DNA of 6,563 bases from an uncultured Erysipelotrichaceae bacterium (lineage in GTDB: Bacteria; Bacillota_I; Bacilli_A; RF39; UBA660): NCBI GenBank assembly GCA_902796215.1, contig CADBNY010000051.1:1-6563 (forward strand), read 5' to 3'. The position numbers and the translations under genes were made by a program. This document shows positions 1 to 6,535 of this stretch, in pieces. Numbering within the stretch: position 1 is the first letter of the stretch; every line of letters begins with the position of its first letter. The notes beneath the pieces are model-generated. The model made no database searches. It was not told where the DNA came from and was given only the letters and a program-made list of their open reading frames with translations.

Positions 1-106
1 TGGATTTGGAATGGGCTTTGAAAGATTAATTATGTATTTAACAGGAATAGAAAACATTCGAGATGTTATTCCATATCCACGTACACCAGGTAATTGTGAT
101 TATTAA
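1..106 (+). CDS. asnS: Asparaginyl-tRNA synthetase, C-terminal end (partial)
   Basis: This is the last 34 codons plus the TAA stop of a gene entering from the left edge; the reading frame begins at base 2. The residues include class II synthetase motif 3 (GFGMGFERL, with its ATP-binding Arg) and end in NIRDVIPYPRTPGNCDY. That ending is characteristic of bacterial AsnRS and separates it from the related AspRS and LysRS. The enzyme charges tRNA-Asn with asparagine in the cytoplasm. A strong intrinsic terminator starts 5 bases after the stop, so this transcript is separate from the downstream cassette. The identification rests only on the C-terminal tail, but that tail is highly conserved. Confidence 0.95.
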   Translation, partial: GFGMGFERLIMYLTGIENIRDVIPYPRTPGNCDY

Positions 107-110
107 AAAG

Positions 111-148
111 AAAAAGTGAATTTGTAGTTTTTACAATTTCACTTTTTT
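111..148 (+). terminator. Intrinsic terminator of asnS
   Basis: A 16-position stem pairs 111-126 with 132-147, with a single T-T mismatch (121/137), around a 5-base GTTTT loop. The stem core is AGTGAA/TTCACT and is followed by a run of T. The left flank is a run of A, so the hairpin could also stop transcription arriving on the minus strand. Confidence 0.9.
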
Positions 149-166
149 GTATAAAAAAGAAAAAAA

Positions 167-210
167 TTAAATAAAATCAAAACTGAAACTCAGATTTTAT
201 TTAAATTTTT
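167..210 (+). terminator. Second, AT-rich terminator-like hairpin
   Basis: A perfect 12-base inverted repeat (TTAAATAAAATC at 167-178, GATTTTATTTAA at 193-204) encloses a 14-base loop and is followed by TTTTT at 206-210. Only one pair is G-C, so the stem is weak. It may back up the asnS terminator or simply reflect the AT-rich spacer. Confidence 0.3.
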
Positions 211-236
211 GGTAATTTATGTTATTCTTATATAAA
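209..236 (+). promoter_or_regulatory. Putative promoter of the large gene
   Basis: TTGGTA (209-214) resembles a sigma-A -35 box, and TATAAA (231-236) lies 16 bases downstream as the -10 box. Transcription would begin near 243, leaving a leader of only about 20 bases before the ATG at 265. The spacer is so AT-rich that other -10 choices exist (TATATA at 229, GATAAT at 237), so the exact boxes are uncertain. A promoter is expected here because two terminator-like hairpins separate the gene from asnS. Confidence 0.5.
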
Positions 237-251
237 GATAATATATAAGAA
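225..251. repeat. 10-bp inverted repeat over the -10 region (possible operator)
   Basis: TTCTTATATA (225-234) is exactly inverted as TATATAAGAA (242-251) around a 7-base centre. One further A-T pair (224/252) extends it. It covers the proposed -10 box and start site, where a repressor operator would sit. Chance symmetry is common in DNA this rich in A and T, although the TTC/GAA ends are not merely alternating AT. Confidence 0.35.
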
Positions 252-252
252 T

Positions 253-258
253 GGTGTG
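253..258 (+). promoter_or_regulatory. Weak ribosome binding site that decides the start of the large gene
   Basis: GGTG (253-256) matches the end of the AGGAGGTG consensus and stands 8 bases before ATG 265. GTG at 256 lies within this site and TTG at 259 is only 2 bases from it, so both upstream in-frame starts are poorly placed. The site is much weaker than those of the next two genes. Confidence 0.5.
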
Positions 259-264
259 TTGATA

Positions 265-3200
265 ATGAGTACTACTATAAATAGAGTTGCTAGTTTTGAA
301 AATATTAGTCAAAATATAAAGAATAATGTTTTGGATACTACTAATAATACTACTAATATAACTGCACTTGATACAAATTCTGCTGATGTTGAAAGTGTTG
401 ATTTAGATAGTGTATTTGCAGATGTACATAATACTTTCAATCCTGACAATAAAGTATCAATATCTTCTTCTAAACCACATCAAGATGCAATGAAAGGTGA
501 TTCAAGATATCAAGCACCAACATCAAATACAATTCAAGGTGATAAAACATATCAAGCACCAAGTAGGACAACAACTGCTCCAAATCAAAATCCAACACCA
601 GATACAATGAAAGGGAATCCAAGATATCAAGCATCTTCTCAAGCTTCATATTCTAGTAAAACTACGACTAATGAAACATCAATATCTTCTTCATCGCCAA
701 CACAAGATACAAAAGAGGTAAATCCAAACTATCAAACATCAAGTCAGGTCTCATATTCTAGTAGAGCTACTACTAGTGGAGTATCAATGTCTTCTACAGC
801 GGCCACAGGAGTTGCTGCTTCATTTAGTAAAGGATCATCATCTAACAATGATGGAGTATCAGTTGGGACTGCTGGCGTTGGTATATTATCTAATTCATCT
901 AGTATAGCTGGAGGTGTTTCTATTAATGGCCAAGGCTCAGGAGATAATTATAATTATGGTGAAAATACTGTTTATGATACTACTAATATGGTTTTGACTC
1001 CTAATGGGACTTTAAGCGTAGGGGGTATCGATTTAACTCAATTAACAGAGGAAGATTTTGAATCTCTAATAGGTTCTATGAATCAGGAAGAATATGATAA
1101 TTTTATTAAGGGCATAGAAGATTATTATCAAGTACAAATAGATATTCTTACTGATATATTAGAAAAAGAAGATACTAATGGAAATAAGGGATTAAATGAA
1201 CAATTAGATGAAGTTAATAAAGTTGTTATGATTATTAAGTCATCTGCTGAAGCGAACTCTCGATATGGTGCTTCTGAAAATCCATCTACTATAGCAGTAA
1301 CTTTATTTAAAAATCAGCTTGAAAGTGTTGGTGTTAATTCCTATGAAGAATTACTTGTAAAACAAAGTGATTTACAAAACAAAGTTAATGAAGCAACTGA
1401 AGCAATCAAAGCATGCAAAAATGCTAAAGACAGTGCAAAGTATGATTATTTAGGATACTTAGATGAATATAATAAATATGAATATCATAAAATTACCCAA
1501 GAAGAGTTAGATTCCTTAGAAAAAGATTCCAATTATCATAATCCAGCAGATAATCCAATTACCAATATTCTAGCGAACGTTTCCTCTATTGGAAAGAAAA
1601 TAACTAATCGTGCTACTTTTATACCAGAATTTTTAAGAGATGATTCTGTACAAACAGATCCAAAAGCTCCATCGTTCTCATATACTGCATATCAGAAAAA
1701 ACATCCAGATGTTTCACCAATGGAATTCATACAAATGGTTGAAGCTAAATACCCAGGAGGATATTATAGAATTATTGGAATACCAAACACAGAAGATGTA
1801 AGAGCATTAGCTGCTGCTAGTGATAAATACCCAGAAATGGCAAAAACTTACAGTTATTTATATGAAAAAGATCCAAAAAGAGCAGAACAATATTTAAAGG
1901 AATGTAAATATGAAATTAACAATATTAAAGGTCAATTAGAAGCAGAAGCATTTCTTGAATTATTAGCTGAAAAAGATGGCAATAGTGATGATGCATGGGA
2001 ATGGGCTTGTAATGCACTAAATATTCATGAAAAAGGAGTAAATGACGGTATTGAAACTTTCTTCAGAGGACTATATCATGCTGGAGAAGCTAAGTTTACT
2101 GGAGCACAGAAATTATTAGAAGCACATGGATTTGATATTAATGTATATGAAAATAGAACTATGGATGTTTCTGAATATAGGAATATGTATATTTTATGGG
2201 CTTTGATGTCTAAAGAAGATAAACAAAATAAATTAAAAGTAATAAAGGAGGATGGCAGTTTAGTTGATCCTAATTCTATAATAGATTTTTCAAAGGAGTA
2301 TACAGGATCAATATTGAGTTATGACTATGAAATAAGTCAAGGAATAGGAAATATGATTCCAAGTATGATGCTTTCAGCAGTAAATCCAGCCTTAGGTTCT
2401 GTTGCGATGGGAGTGAGTGCTGGAGGAAATTCTTATCATGGAGCAATGATTGAAGGACATAGTTATATATCTTCATTTTTATATGGTGTATTCAGTGGAT
2501 CAAGCGAGGCTATTACCGAGAGAATTTTTGGAGGATTACCTGGACTTAGTGATGTTCAAGTTACTGGATTAAAAACATATCTACAATCAATGATTAAAGA
2601 AGGTAATCAAGAGATGATCCAAGGTATTATGGATGCCGCTTATAAATATTCTTTTATGGGTGAAGAACTTCCTACCACAAAAGAAGAATGGGAAGAATTT
2701 GCACTTGATATTGTAAAACAAGGAGCATATGGAGCAATAACAGCCGGTTATATGAATGTTCCTAGTGTAGTTGGAGGAACAATTACAGTTCGTAAATTTA
2801 ATGAATACATGGAAGCAAATAATGTATCCAAAACTGAACAACAAGCTGCAATAGATGCAATTAGAAAAAGTGACCCTGAATTAGCAAAAATGACAGATGA
2901 AGCAATTATAGTTAATTTTGGAATGAATGTAGCCGCTCAAGTAGATTTACAAAGAATACAAAAGGCTCTTGATTGTGATAAAAATACAGCTTTTGCAATT
3001 ATGCAACATAAATTATCTAGTGCAGATGCGATAAAATTAGTTGAACGAGTAAAATCAGGAACTAGTATAGAAGAAGCACTTAATCAATTAAAAGAATCTT
3101 CTAATCAAGTATCAGAAGAAAAAGGGGCAGATACATCTTCAACATCTACTGAAGGTGAGATTAATGATAATACATTAGAACAAATTAATGAGTATATAAA

Positions 3201-5358
3201 AATTAAAAGCGTAACACCAAAAGAGCAACAATGGGCATTAGATCAAATTAGACAACAGAATTCTGATTTAAAGAATTTACCAGATGATATAATAAAATCA
3301 GAATATCCATATTTATTCATTGAACAATTAGAAATCAGTATAAAAGTATCATTGGGAATACATGAAGAAATTGCTAAAATAATGGTTCAAAATAATACAT
3401 CAGAAGAGATAGCAACATATATGTATGAAAACAATATAGAAAGTGTAGAAGAAGCACTTGCTCAATTAGAAGACAAGGAAATAAACATTTTTCCAACTTC
3501 TACTCAAGAAGGAGAAATCACCATAGAAGAACCATCTATTGTAGATGATGAGGTAACGAGAGCCTTTATCAAACAATATTTACAAGATTCTAATACAGAA
3601 ATACCACCAGGAGTAAATTCAGAATTAGCAGAGTTCTTAGAGAGATTTAAAAAGGATCCAACTGCTACAGCACCAATCTTACCAGAATCTTTAAAGAATT
3701 ACTTTAATGAAGTTATCATAGAAGCCTTCTTTGGTGGAGAAGAAGAATATCAAGAATTTAAAAGAATTGTAAATAATAGAAAGAAAAGATATGAAGAAAA
3801 ATTAAACCCAGAATACACAATTGGTGATTTAGCCTATGACAACGCAATGCTTTGTACTGCTTTTCCAGCGCCTCAGGAAGTATGTGCCTACTTAGAAACA
3901 GTGATACAAGAATTAAATGGCTGGAAAAGTAATGGTACTTATCCCAAAAGCGATGGTATAAGAACAATAGAGTATATCGAAAAAGTTATTCAAGATGCTA
4001 GTGAGATGGAGATTCTTCCACAAGTGATGCTAGATTCCTTCCAACAACAATTAGATGCCTCAAGAGAAGCATATATCAATCATCAAAAAACAAACTTTGT
4101 TAGCTACTTACAAAACAGCGAATTTGATGCGGTAATAGCACCAAATGGAGACATTGAAATTAGAGGATTAGAACCAAATTCTAAATATAATTTAGAGATT
4201 ACGTGGTTGTTAAGTGGTTGGCCAATGAAACTATACTTTACGGTAAGAACAGATGAGAATGGAGTAGGAAAATCTTTTGATCTAAACAATAATAATTGTA
4301 ATAATATCCTTAATGATGAAATAGATTTTAGTTCAAAATCAGTGATAACCTTAGAATATAGTGAATCTAGAGTACATGGAGAAACAAACAAAGGTTATGC
4401 GAAGCAAAGTCCATTCTATGCTATTATGTCATATTCTCCAGGAGGATATTTTGGAATCAATCAAGGAATCTTCAGCAAAGCAAATGACTTCTTCCATGAA
4501 ATATTAGAAGGAAAATTACCAATAAAAATAGATGAATATAAATTAAATCAATTACAAGAAATTGTTAGAAAATATATTCCAGGATTGTCTGATGCAGATA
4601 TAATTGCTTACTTAAAGAAACTAGACAGTGAAGGAGCATGTTCTCATACTGCAACAATCAATCAATTTATTCTACAAATATATAATAAACCAGATTTATT
4701 TAGACAAATCTTTGGTTATGACTTATATAGAAAATCGGAATCCGGAGAAAAAATATTAAATGGAGATTTATTATTAGCAGATTATTATACATACTTAAAT
4801 CGGGACAATAAAGAGATCTTCGACTTTGACGGAAATAATGTTACATACACTGATCCAAAAACGCATAGTGGACAAGTATATTCAGATGCCAATAATTTTG
4901 AAGAATTTTTGAATTGGAAACTAGAACAAAGTGGATCAGATGTTAGAATAAGAGTCAAAAACAGCTTAGTAGCAGAATCAAACTATCAAAAGGATTTCAC
5001 ACAATTATCTCAAATACTTCATGATGGCATTCATAATGAAGGGAATTCATATAAGTTGAGTTTCCATGTAGATTACGACAAAGGAGAAAAACTAACAATG
5101 TATAAGTATAATCCAAATACAGGATTATGTGATTTAAAAATGACAACAGATGAGTGGTTTAATAATTTAGGAGATTCAGATTATGAAAGTGGATTATCAG
5201 AAAGTCATAAAGCAGGGCATGCAGTAACCATTATTGATGCTTCTCCAGAAGGAATCTATGTCCAAAGCTGGGGAAAATTATACTTTATTCCATTTGAATC
5301 TTTACCAAATTCAGAGTATTATATAAGTAAATTTGTTATAGAACAAACTGACCCATAG
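265..5358 (+). CDS. Giant multidomain effector-like protein with a candidate papain-like C-terminal domain
   Basis: This 1697-residue protein starts at ATG 265; earlier in-frame GTG and TTG codons lack ribosome-site spacing. Approximate order: 1-70 polar; 73-160 Ser/Thr/Gln-rich with four YQ repeats; 175-250 Gly/Ser-rich; 255-400 charged, coiled-coil-like; 480-690 helical; 690-840 Gly/Ala/Ser-rich, with the string SGSSEAITERIFGG; 845-1085 two tandem helical modules; 1286-1370 beta-rich, fibronectin-III-like (GLEPNSKYNLEITW); about 1393-1697 papain-like. Candidate catalytic residues are Cys1459 (GACSHTATIN) and His1652 (AGHAVTI), followed by QSWG at 1667-1670, where papain has NSWG. I see no Sec signal peptide, LPXTG motif or clear single membrane helix. 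The catalytic-like domain at the extreme C-terminus after long linker modules resembles a polymorphic toxin or effector. Proteolysis, export route and target are inferences. It is the first gene of a two-gene operon. Confidence 0.6.
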   Translation: MSTTINRVASFENISQNIKNNVLDTTNNTTNITALDTNSADVESVDLDSVFADVHNTFNPDNKVSISSSKPHQDAMKGDSRYQAPTSNTIQGDKTYQAPSRTTTAPNQNPTPDTMKGNPRYQASSQASYSSKTTTNETSISSSSPTQDTKEVNPNYQTSSQVSYSSRATTSGVSMSSTAATGVAASFSKGSSSNNDGVSVGTAGVGILSNSSSIAGGVSINGQGSGDNYNYGENTVYDTTNMVLTPNGTLSVGGIDLTQLTEEDFESLIGSMNQEEYDNFIKGIEDYYQVQIDILTDILEKEDTNGNKGLNEQLDEVNKVVMIIKSSAEANSRYGASENPSTIAVTLFKNQLESVGVNSYEELLVKQSDLQNKVNEATEAIKACKNAKDSAKYDYLGYLDEYNKYEYHKITQEELDSLEKDSNYHNPADNPITNILANVSSIGKKITNRATFIPEFLRDDSVQTDPKAPSFSYTAYQKKHPDVSPMEFIQMVEAKYPGGYYRIIGIPNTEDVRALAAASDKYPEMAKTYSYLYEKDPKRAEQYLKECKYEINNIKGQLEAEAFLELLAEKDGNSDDAWEWACNALNIHEKGVNDGIETFFRGLYHAGEAKFTGAQKLLEAHGFDINVYENRTMDVSEYRNMYILWALMSKEDKQNKLKVIKEDGSLVDPNSIIDFSKEYTGSILSYDYEISQGIGNMIPSMMLSAVNPALGSVAMGVSAGGNSYHGAMIEGHSYISSFLYGVFSGSSEAITERIFGGLPGLSDVQVTGLKTYLQSMIKEGNQEMIQGIMDAAYKYSFMGEELPTTKEEWEEFALDIVKQGAYGAITAGYMNVPSVVGGTITVRKFNEYMEANNVSKTEQQAAIDAIRKSDPELAKMTDEAIIVNFGMNVAAQVDLQRIQKALDCDKNTAFAIMQHKLSSADAIKLVERVKSGTSIEEALNQLKESSNQVSEEKGADTSSTSTEGEINDNTLEQINEYIKIKSVTPKEQQWALDQIRQQNSDLKNLPDDIIKSEYPYLFIEQLEISIKVSLGIHEEIAKIMVQNNTSEEIATYMYENNIESVEEALAQLEDKEINIFPTSTQEGEITIEEPSIVDDEVTRAFIKQYLQDSNTEIPPGVNSELAEFLERFKKDPTATAPILPESLKNYFNEVIIEAFFGGEEEYQEFKRIVNNRKKRYEEKLNPEYTIGDLAYDNAMLCTAFPAPQEVCAYLETVIQELNGWKSNGTYPKSDGIRTIEYIEKVIQDASEMEILPQVMLDSFQQQLDASREAYINHQKTNFVSYLQNSEFDAVIAPNGDIEIRGLEPNSKYNLEITWLLSGWPMKLYFTVRTDENGVGKSFDLNNNNCNNILNDEIDFSSKSVITLEYSESRVHGETNKGYAKQSPFYAIMSYSPGGYFGINQGIFSKANDFFHEILEGKLPIKIDEYKLNQLQEIVRKYIPGLSDADIIAYLKKLDSEGACSHTATINQFILQIYNKPDLFRQIFGYDLYRKSESGEKILNGDLLLADYYTYLNRDNKEIFDFDGNNVTYTDPKTHSGQVYSDANNFEEFLNWKLEQSGSDVRIRVKNSLVAESNYQKDFTQLSQILHDGIHNEGNSYKLSFHVDYDKGEKLTMYKYNPNTGLCDLKMTTDEWFNNLGDSDYESGLSESHKAGHAVTIIDASPEGIYVQSWGKLYFIPFESLPNSEYYISKFVIEQTDP
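481..741 (+). repeat. Four degenerate YQ repeats in the N-terminal low-complexity region
   Basis: Four units share the pattern [DN]-[TA]-x-K/Q-G-x-x-x-Y-Q-[AT]-[PS]: 481-519 (QDAMKGDSRYQAP), 526-561 (NTIQGDKTYQAP), 598-636 (PDTMKGNPRYQAS) and 703-741 (QDTKEVNPNYQTS). The third and fourth are each followed by SSQ[AV]SYSS. The first and fourth are each preceded by SISSS, which shares an exact 14-base match (457-470 and 679-692). This points to duplication within the gene. The segment is rich in Ser, Thr, Gln and Pro and is probably disordered. Confidence 0.7.
2797..3162 (+). repeat. Helical module, copy A (residues 845-966 of the large protein)
   Basis: Copy A begins FNEYMEANNVSKTEQQAAID, contains PELAKMTDEAI, then TSIEEALNQLKE, and ends in a linker closing STSTEGEI. 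The same landmarks recur in the same order in the next segment (copy B). The first half is predicted to be helical and charged. I do not recognise the domain family. Confidence 0.65.
3184..3519 (+). repeat. Helical module, copy B (residues 974-1085 of the large protein)
   Basis: Copy B begins INEYIKIKSVTPKEQQWALD, contains SDLKNLPDDII, then ESVEEALAQLED, and ends in a linker closing TSTQEGEI. Matches to copy A include NEY, EQQ..xD.IR, the EEAL.QL box and the T-S-T-x-EGEI linker. Identity is modest at the protein level and low in DNA, so the duplication is old. Confidence 0.65.
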
Positions 5359-5373
5359 AAAGGAGAAAATAAT

Positions 5374-6072
5374 ATGAGTATAGAAAATTATATGCTTCGT
5401 AATGCAGATACAAAAAAACTAACAAAATTAGGTTTTGTAGAAGGTACAAGAGTAACAGAAATGTATAAACAAATCTATCAATTATACACATCTCTTTTAC
5501 TACAATATTTAGACAAATTATTAGGTCTAAGAGAAAAAGAAGAACAGATTAAAAACAGTTTTCTACAACTACAACCAATAAAAGAAGAAGATAAAGATGC
5601 TTATCAATCTTTATCACCACTCGAATTCTTTTATGTCCGCAATGATTTAAAAATAGAATCAATTACACAAGATTATTTAAGATTACTACAAAAAAGATGT
5701 GAGAATAAAAACTATCAATTAGATGCGATTGCAGAACAAATTATTCGTGATACCTGTATGAATGTAGTAACCAACACAAAGTACAAAAAAGGGACTAGAA
5801 TCAATTATGGGCCATCTACCAAAGACGATTATTTTGCACCTAATGACTCCATCGTATTAGGATTAAGAAGAAATCCAGAATATGATAAGGGGCGAGAGAA
5901 AAAAGATAACCCAGAATGGGTAGAGATGTTTTTTAAAAAAGAAATGTTAATGCAAGCACTAAAAAAACTAATAGAAGAAGAAGCAGCTAAGAAAGGAATA
6001 CCATTAGAAGTAATCGTATATGATGAAAATTCTGTAACAAAAAGAATCAAACAAGAGCAAGTAAAAAAATAG
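5374..6072 (+). CDS. Hypothetical 232-residue protein, partner of the large protein
   Basis: The protein starts at ATG 5374, 8 bases after AGGAG (5361-5365), and 15 bases after the stop of the large gene, so the two are almost certainly one operon. I do not recognise the family. Residues 1-130 look helical and charged (YKQIYQLYTSLLLQYLDKLL, then Lys/Glu-rich), with SPLEFFYVRNDLKIE near 85-100. A mixed section follows around 140-175, with INYGPSTKDDYFAPNDS and VLGLRRNPEYDKG. A Lys/Glu-rich helix and a short strand, IPLEVIVYDENSV, lie near the end. There is no signal peptide or membrane segment, so it is probably cytoplasmic. Its position behind an effector-like gene suggests an immunity protein, chaperone or loading adaptor, but nothing in the sequence distinguishes these roles. 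Confidence 0.8.
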   Translation: MSIENYMLRNADTKKLTKLGFVEGTRVTEMYKQIYQLYTSLLLQYLDKLLGLREKEEQIKNSFLQLQPIKEEDKDAYQSLSPLEFFYVRNDLKIESITQDYLRLLQKRCENKNYQLDAIAEQIIRDTCMNVVTNTKYKKGTRINYGPSTKDDYFAPNDSIVLGLRRNPEYDKGREKKDNPEWVEMFFKKEMLMQALKKLIEEEAAKKGIPLEVIVYDENSVTKRIKQEQVKK

Positions 6073-6099
6073 GCTATTTCTCAAATGAATTGTTTATAT

Positions 6100-6121
6100 G
6101 GATGACAAAAGCCATCCTTTT
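6100..6121 (+). terminator. Intrinsic terminator of the two-gene operon
   Basis: GGATGAC (6100-6106) pairs with GCCATCC (6111-6117) across an AAAA loop, with one A-C mismatch, followed by TTTT. It begins 27 bases after the stop of the second gene. The stem is short and the U tract modest, so some readthrough is plausible. Confidence 0.65.
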
Positions 6122-6321
6122 ATGTTGTTTTTGATTAAAAATATTCTGGCAATAAAATAATCATATATTTTCTATATTTATCCTTGCTTTTTTATTTTTT
6201 AAATAAATAAAGAATATAAATCAAAATTAATGGATTCAAACATCACGTTAAATTTTAAGTGAAGTGCACAACGTCTACATTATTTATACTTGTGAATTTG
6301 GCAACATGTTTGTCGAGAAAT

Positions 6322-6349
6322 ATTTATAGTTCGAGCTATAAATTTTTTT
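6322..6349 (+). terminator. Orphan intrinsic terminator in the intergenic region
   Basis: ATTTATAG (6322-6329) pairs perfectly with CTATAAAT (6336-6343) around a TTCGAG loop, followed by a run of seven T (6343-6349). No T run follows on the other strand, so it acts on + strand transcripts. There is no coding gene in the 250 bases before it. It either backs up the operon terminator or ends a small RNA. Confidence 0.6.
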
Positions 6350-6484
6350 GTTTTATTATATAAATAATTTTTCAGTCAAATTAACATCATCTGGTTTAAT
6401 ATAATAACAGTTCAATATTTTTAATATGTTTTCACTGCATAAAAACAGCATTGCTTATAATCACAGCTCAAATCCTTTTTTTTC

Positions 6485-6513
6485 TTTTCTTTTTAAAAGA
6501 GAATTGCTATAAT
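6485..6513 (+). promoter_or_regulatory. Promoter with extended -10 for the last gene
   Basis: TATAAT (6508-6513) is a perfect -10 box preceded by TGC, giving an extended TGn -10, which can work with a poor -35. The 17-base-spaced -35 position holds TTTTCT (6485-6490), a weak match. The -10 lies 22 bases before the ATG at 6536, so the leader is short. A second TATAAT at 6456-6461 could be an alternative upstream promoter. Confidence 0.65.
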
Positions 6514-6535
6514 AATAAGGAAGAAGGAGTTCTTT

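Larger units (their letters stand above)
6073..6535. other. 463-base AT-rich intergenic region
   Basis: No convincing protein gene or tRNA is seen on either strand. From left to right it holds the terminator of the gene pair (6100-6121), and an AT-rich tract (6122-6240). A small bulged hairpin (CAC..TTAA/TTAAGTG, 6244-6261) follows, then a TATACT box (6285-6290) and an 8-base palindrome AACATGTT (6303-6310). Next come a second intrinsic terminator (6322-6349) and two -10-like sites, TTGCTTATAAT (6451-6461) and TTGCTATAAT (6504-6513). A T/C-rich run lies between those two sites. The distal part is the upstream region of the next gene. Confidence 0.7.

Noticed and set aside
256..264. GTG or TTG start for the large protein, 3 or 2 codons upstream of ATG 265
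   Set aside because: The GTG overlaps the only plausible ribosome site and the TTG is too close to it. ATG 265 has 8-base spacing.
149..264. T-box or other riboswitch upstream of the large gene
   Set aside because: There is no T-box sequence, specifier stem or antiterminator, and the leader after the likely promoter is only about 20 bases.
481..741. CRISPR-like array
   Set aside because: The repeats are degenerate at DNA level, in frame and coding, and lack constant spacers.
2276..4391. Minus-strand open frames at 2276-2476, 2587-2844, 3758-3967 and 4104-4391
   Set aside because: They are antisense to the large gene and rich in Phe, Leu, Ser, His and Cys, as expected from reverse-reading AT-rich coding DNA. 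None shows a convincing ribosome site or family.
5020..5034. HDGIH, considered as a zinc metalloprotease motif
   Set aside because: It is not HExxH and has no third ligand pattern nearby. The papain-like Cys/His arrangement explains the domain better.
5829..6050. Minus-strand open frame inside the second gene
   Set aside because: It is a shadow of the 232-residue gene, with no supporting start signals or recognisable product.
6325..6341. TAGTTCGAGCTA, considered as a tRNA T-arm
   Set aside because: The loop is not the usual seven-base T-loop with a conserved stem. No acceptor, D or anticodon arms are present, and the seven T that follow mark a terminator.
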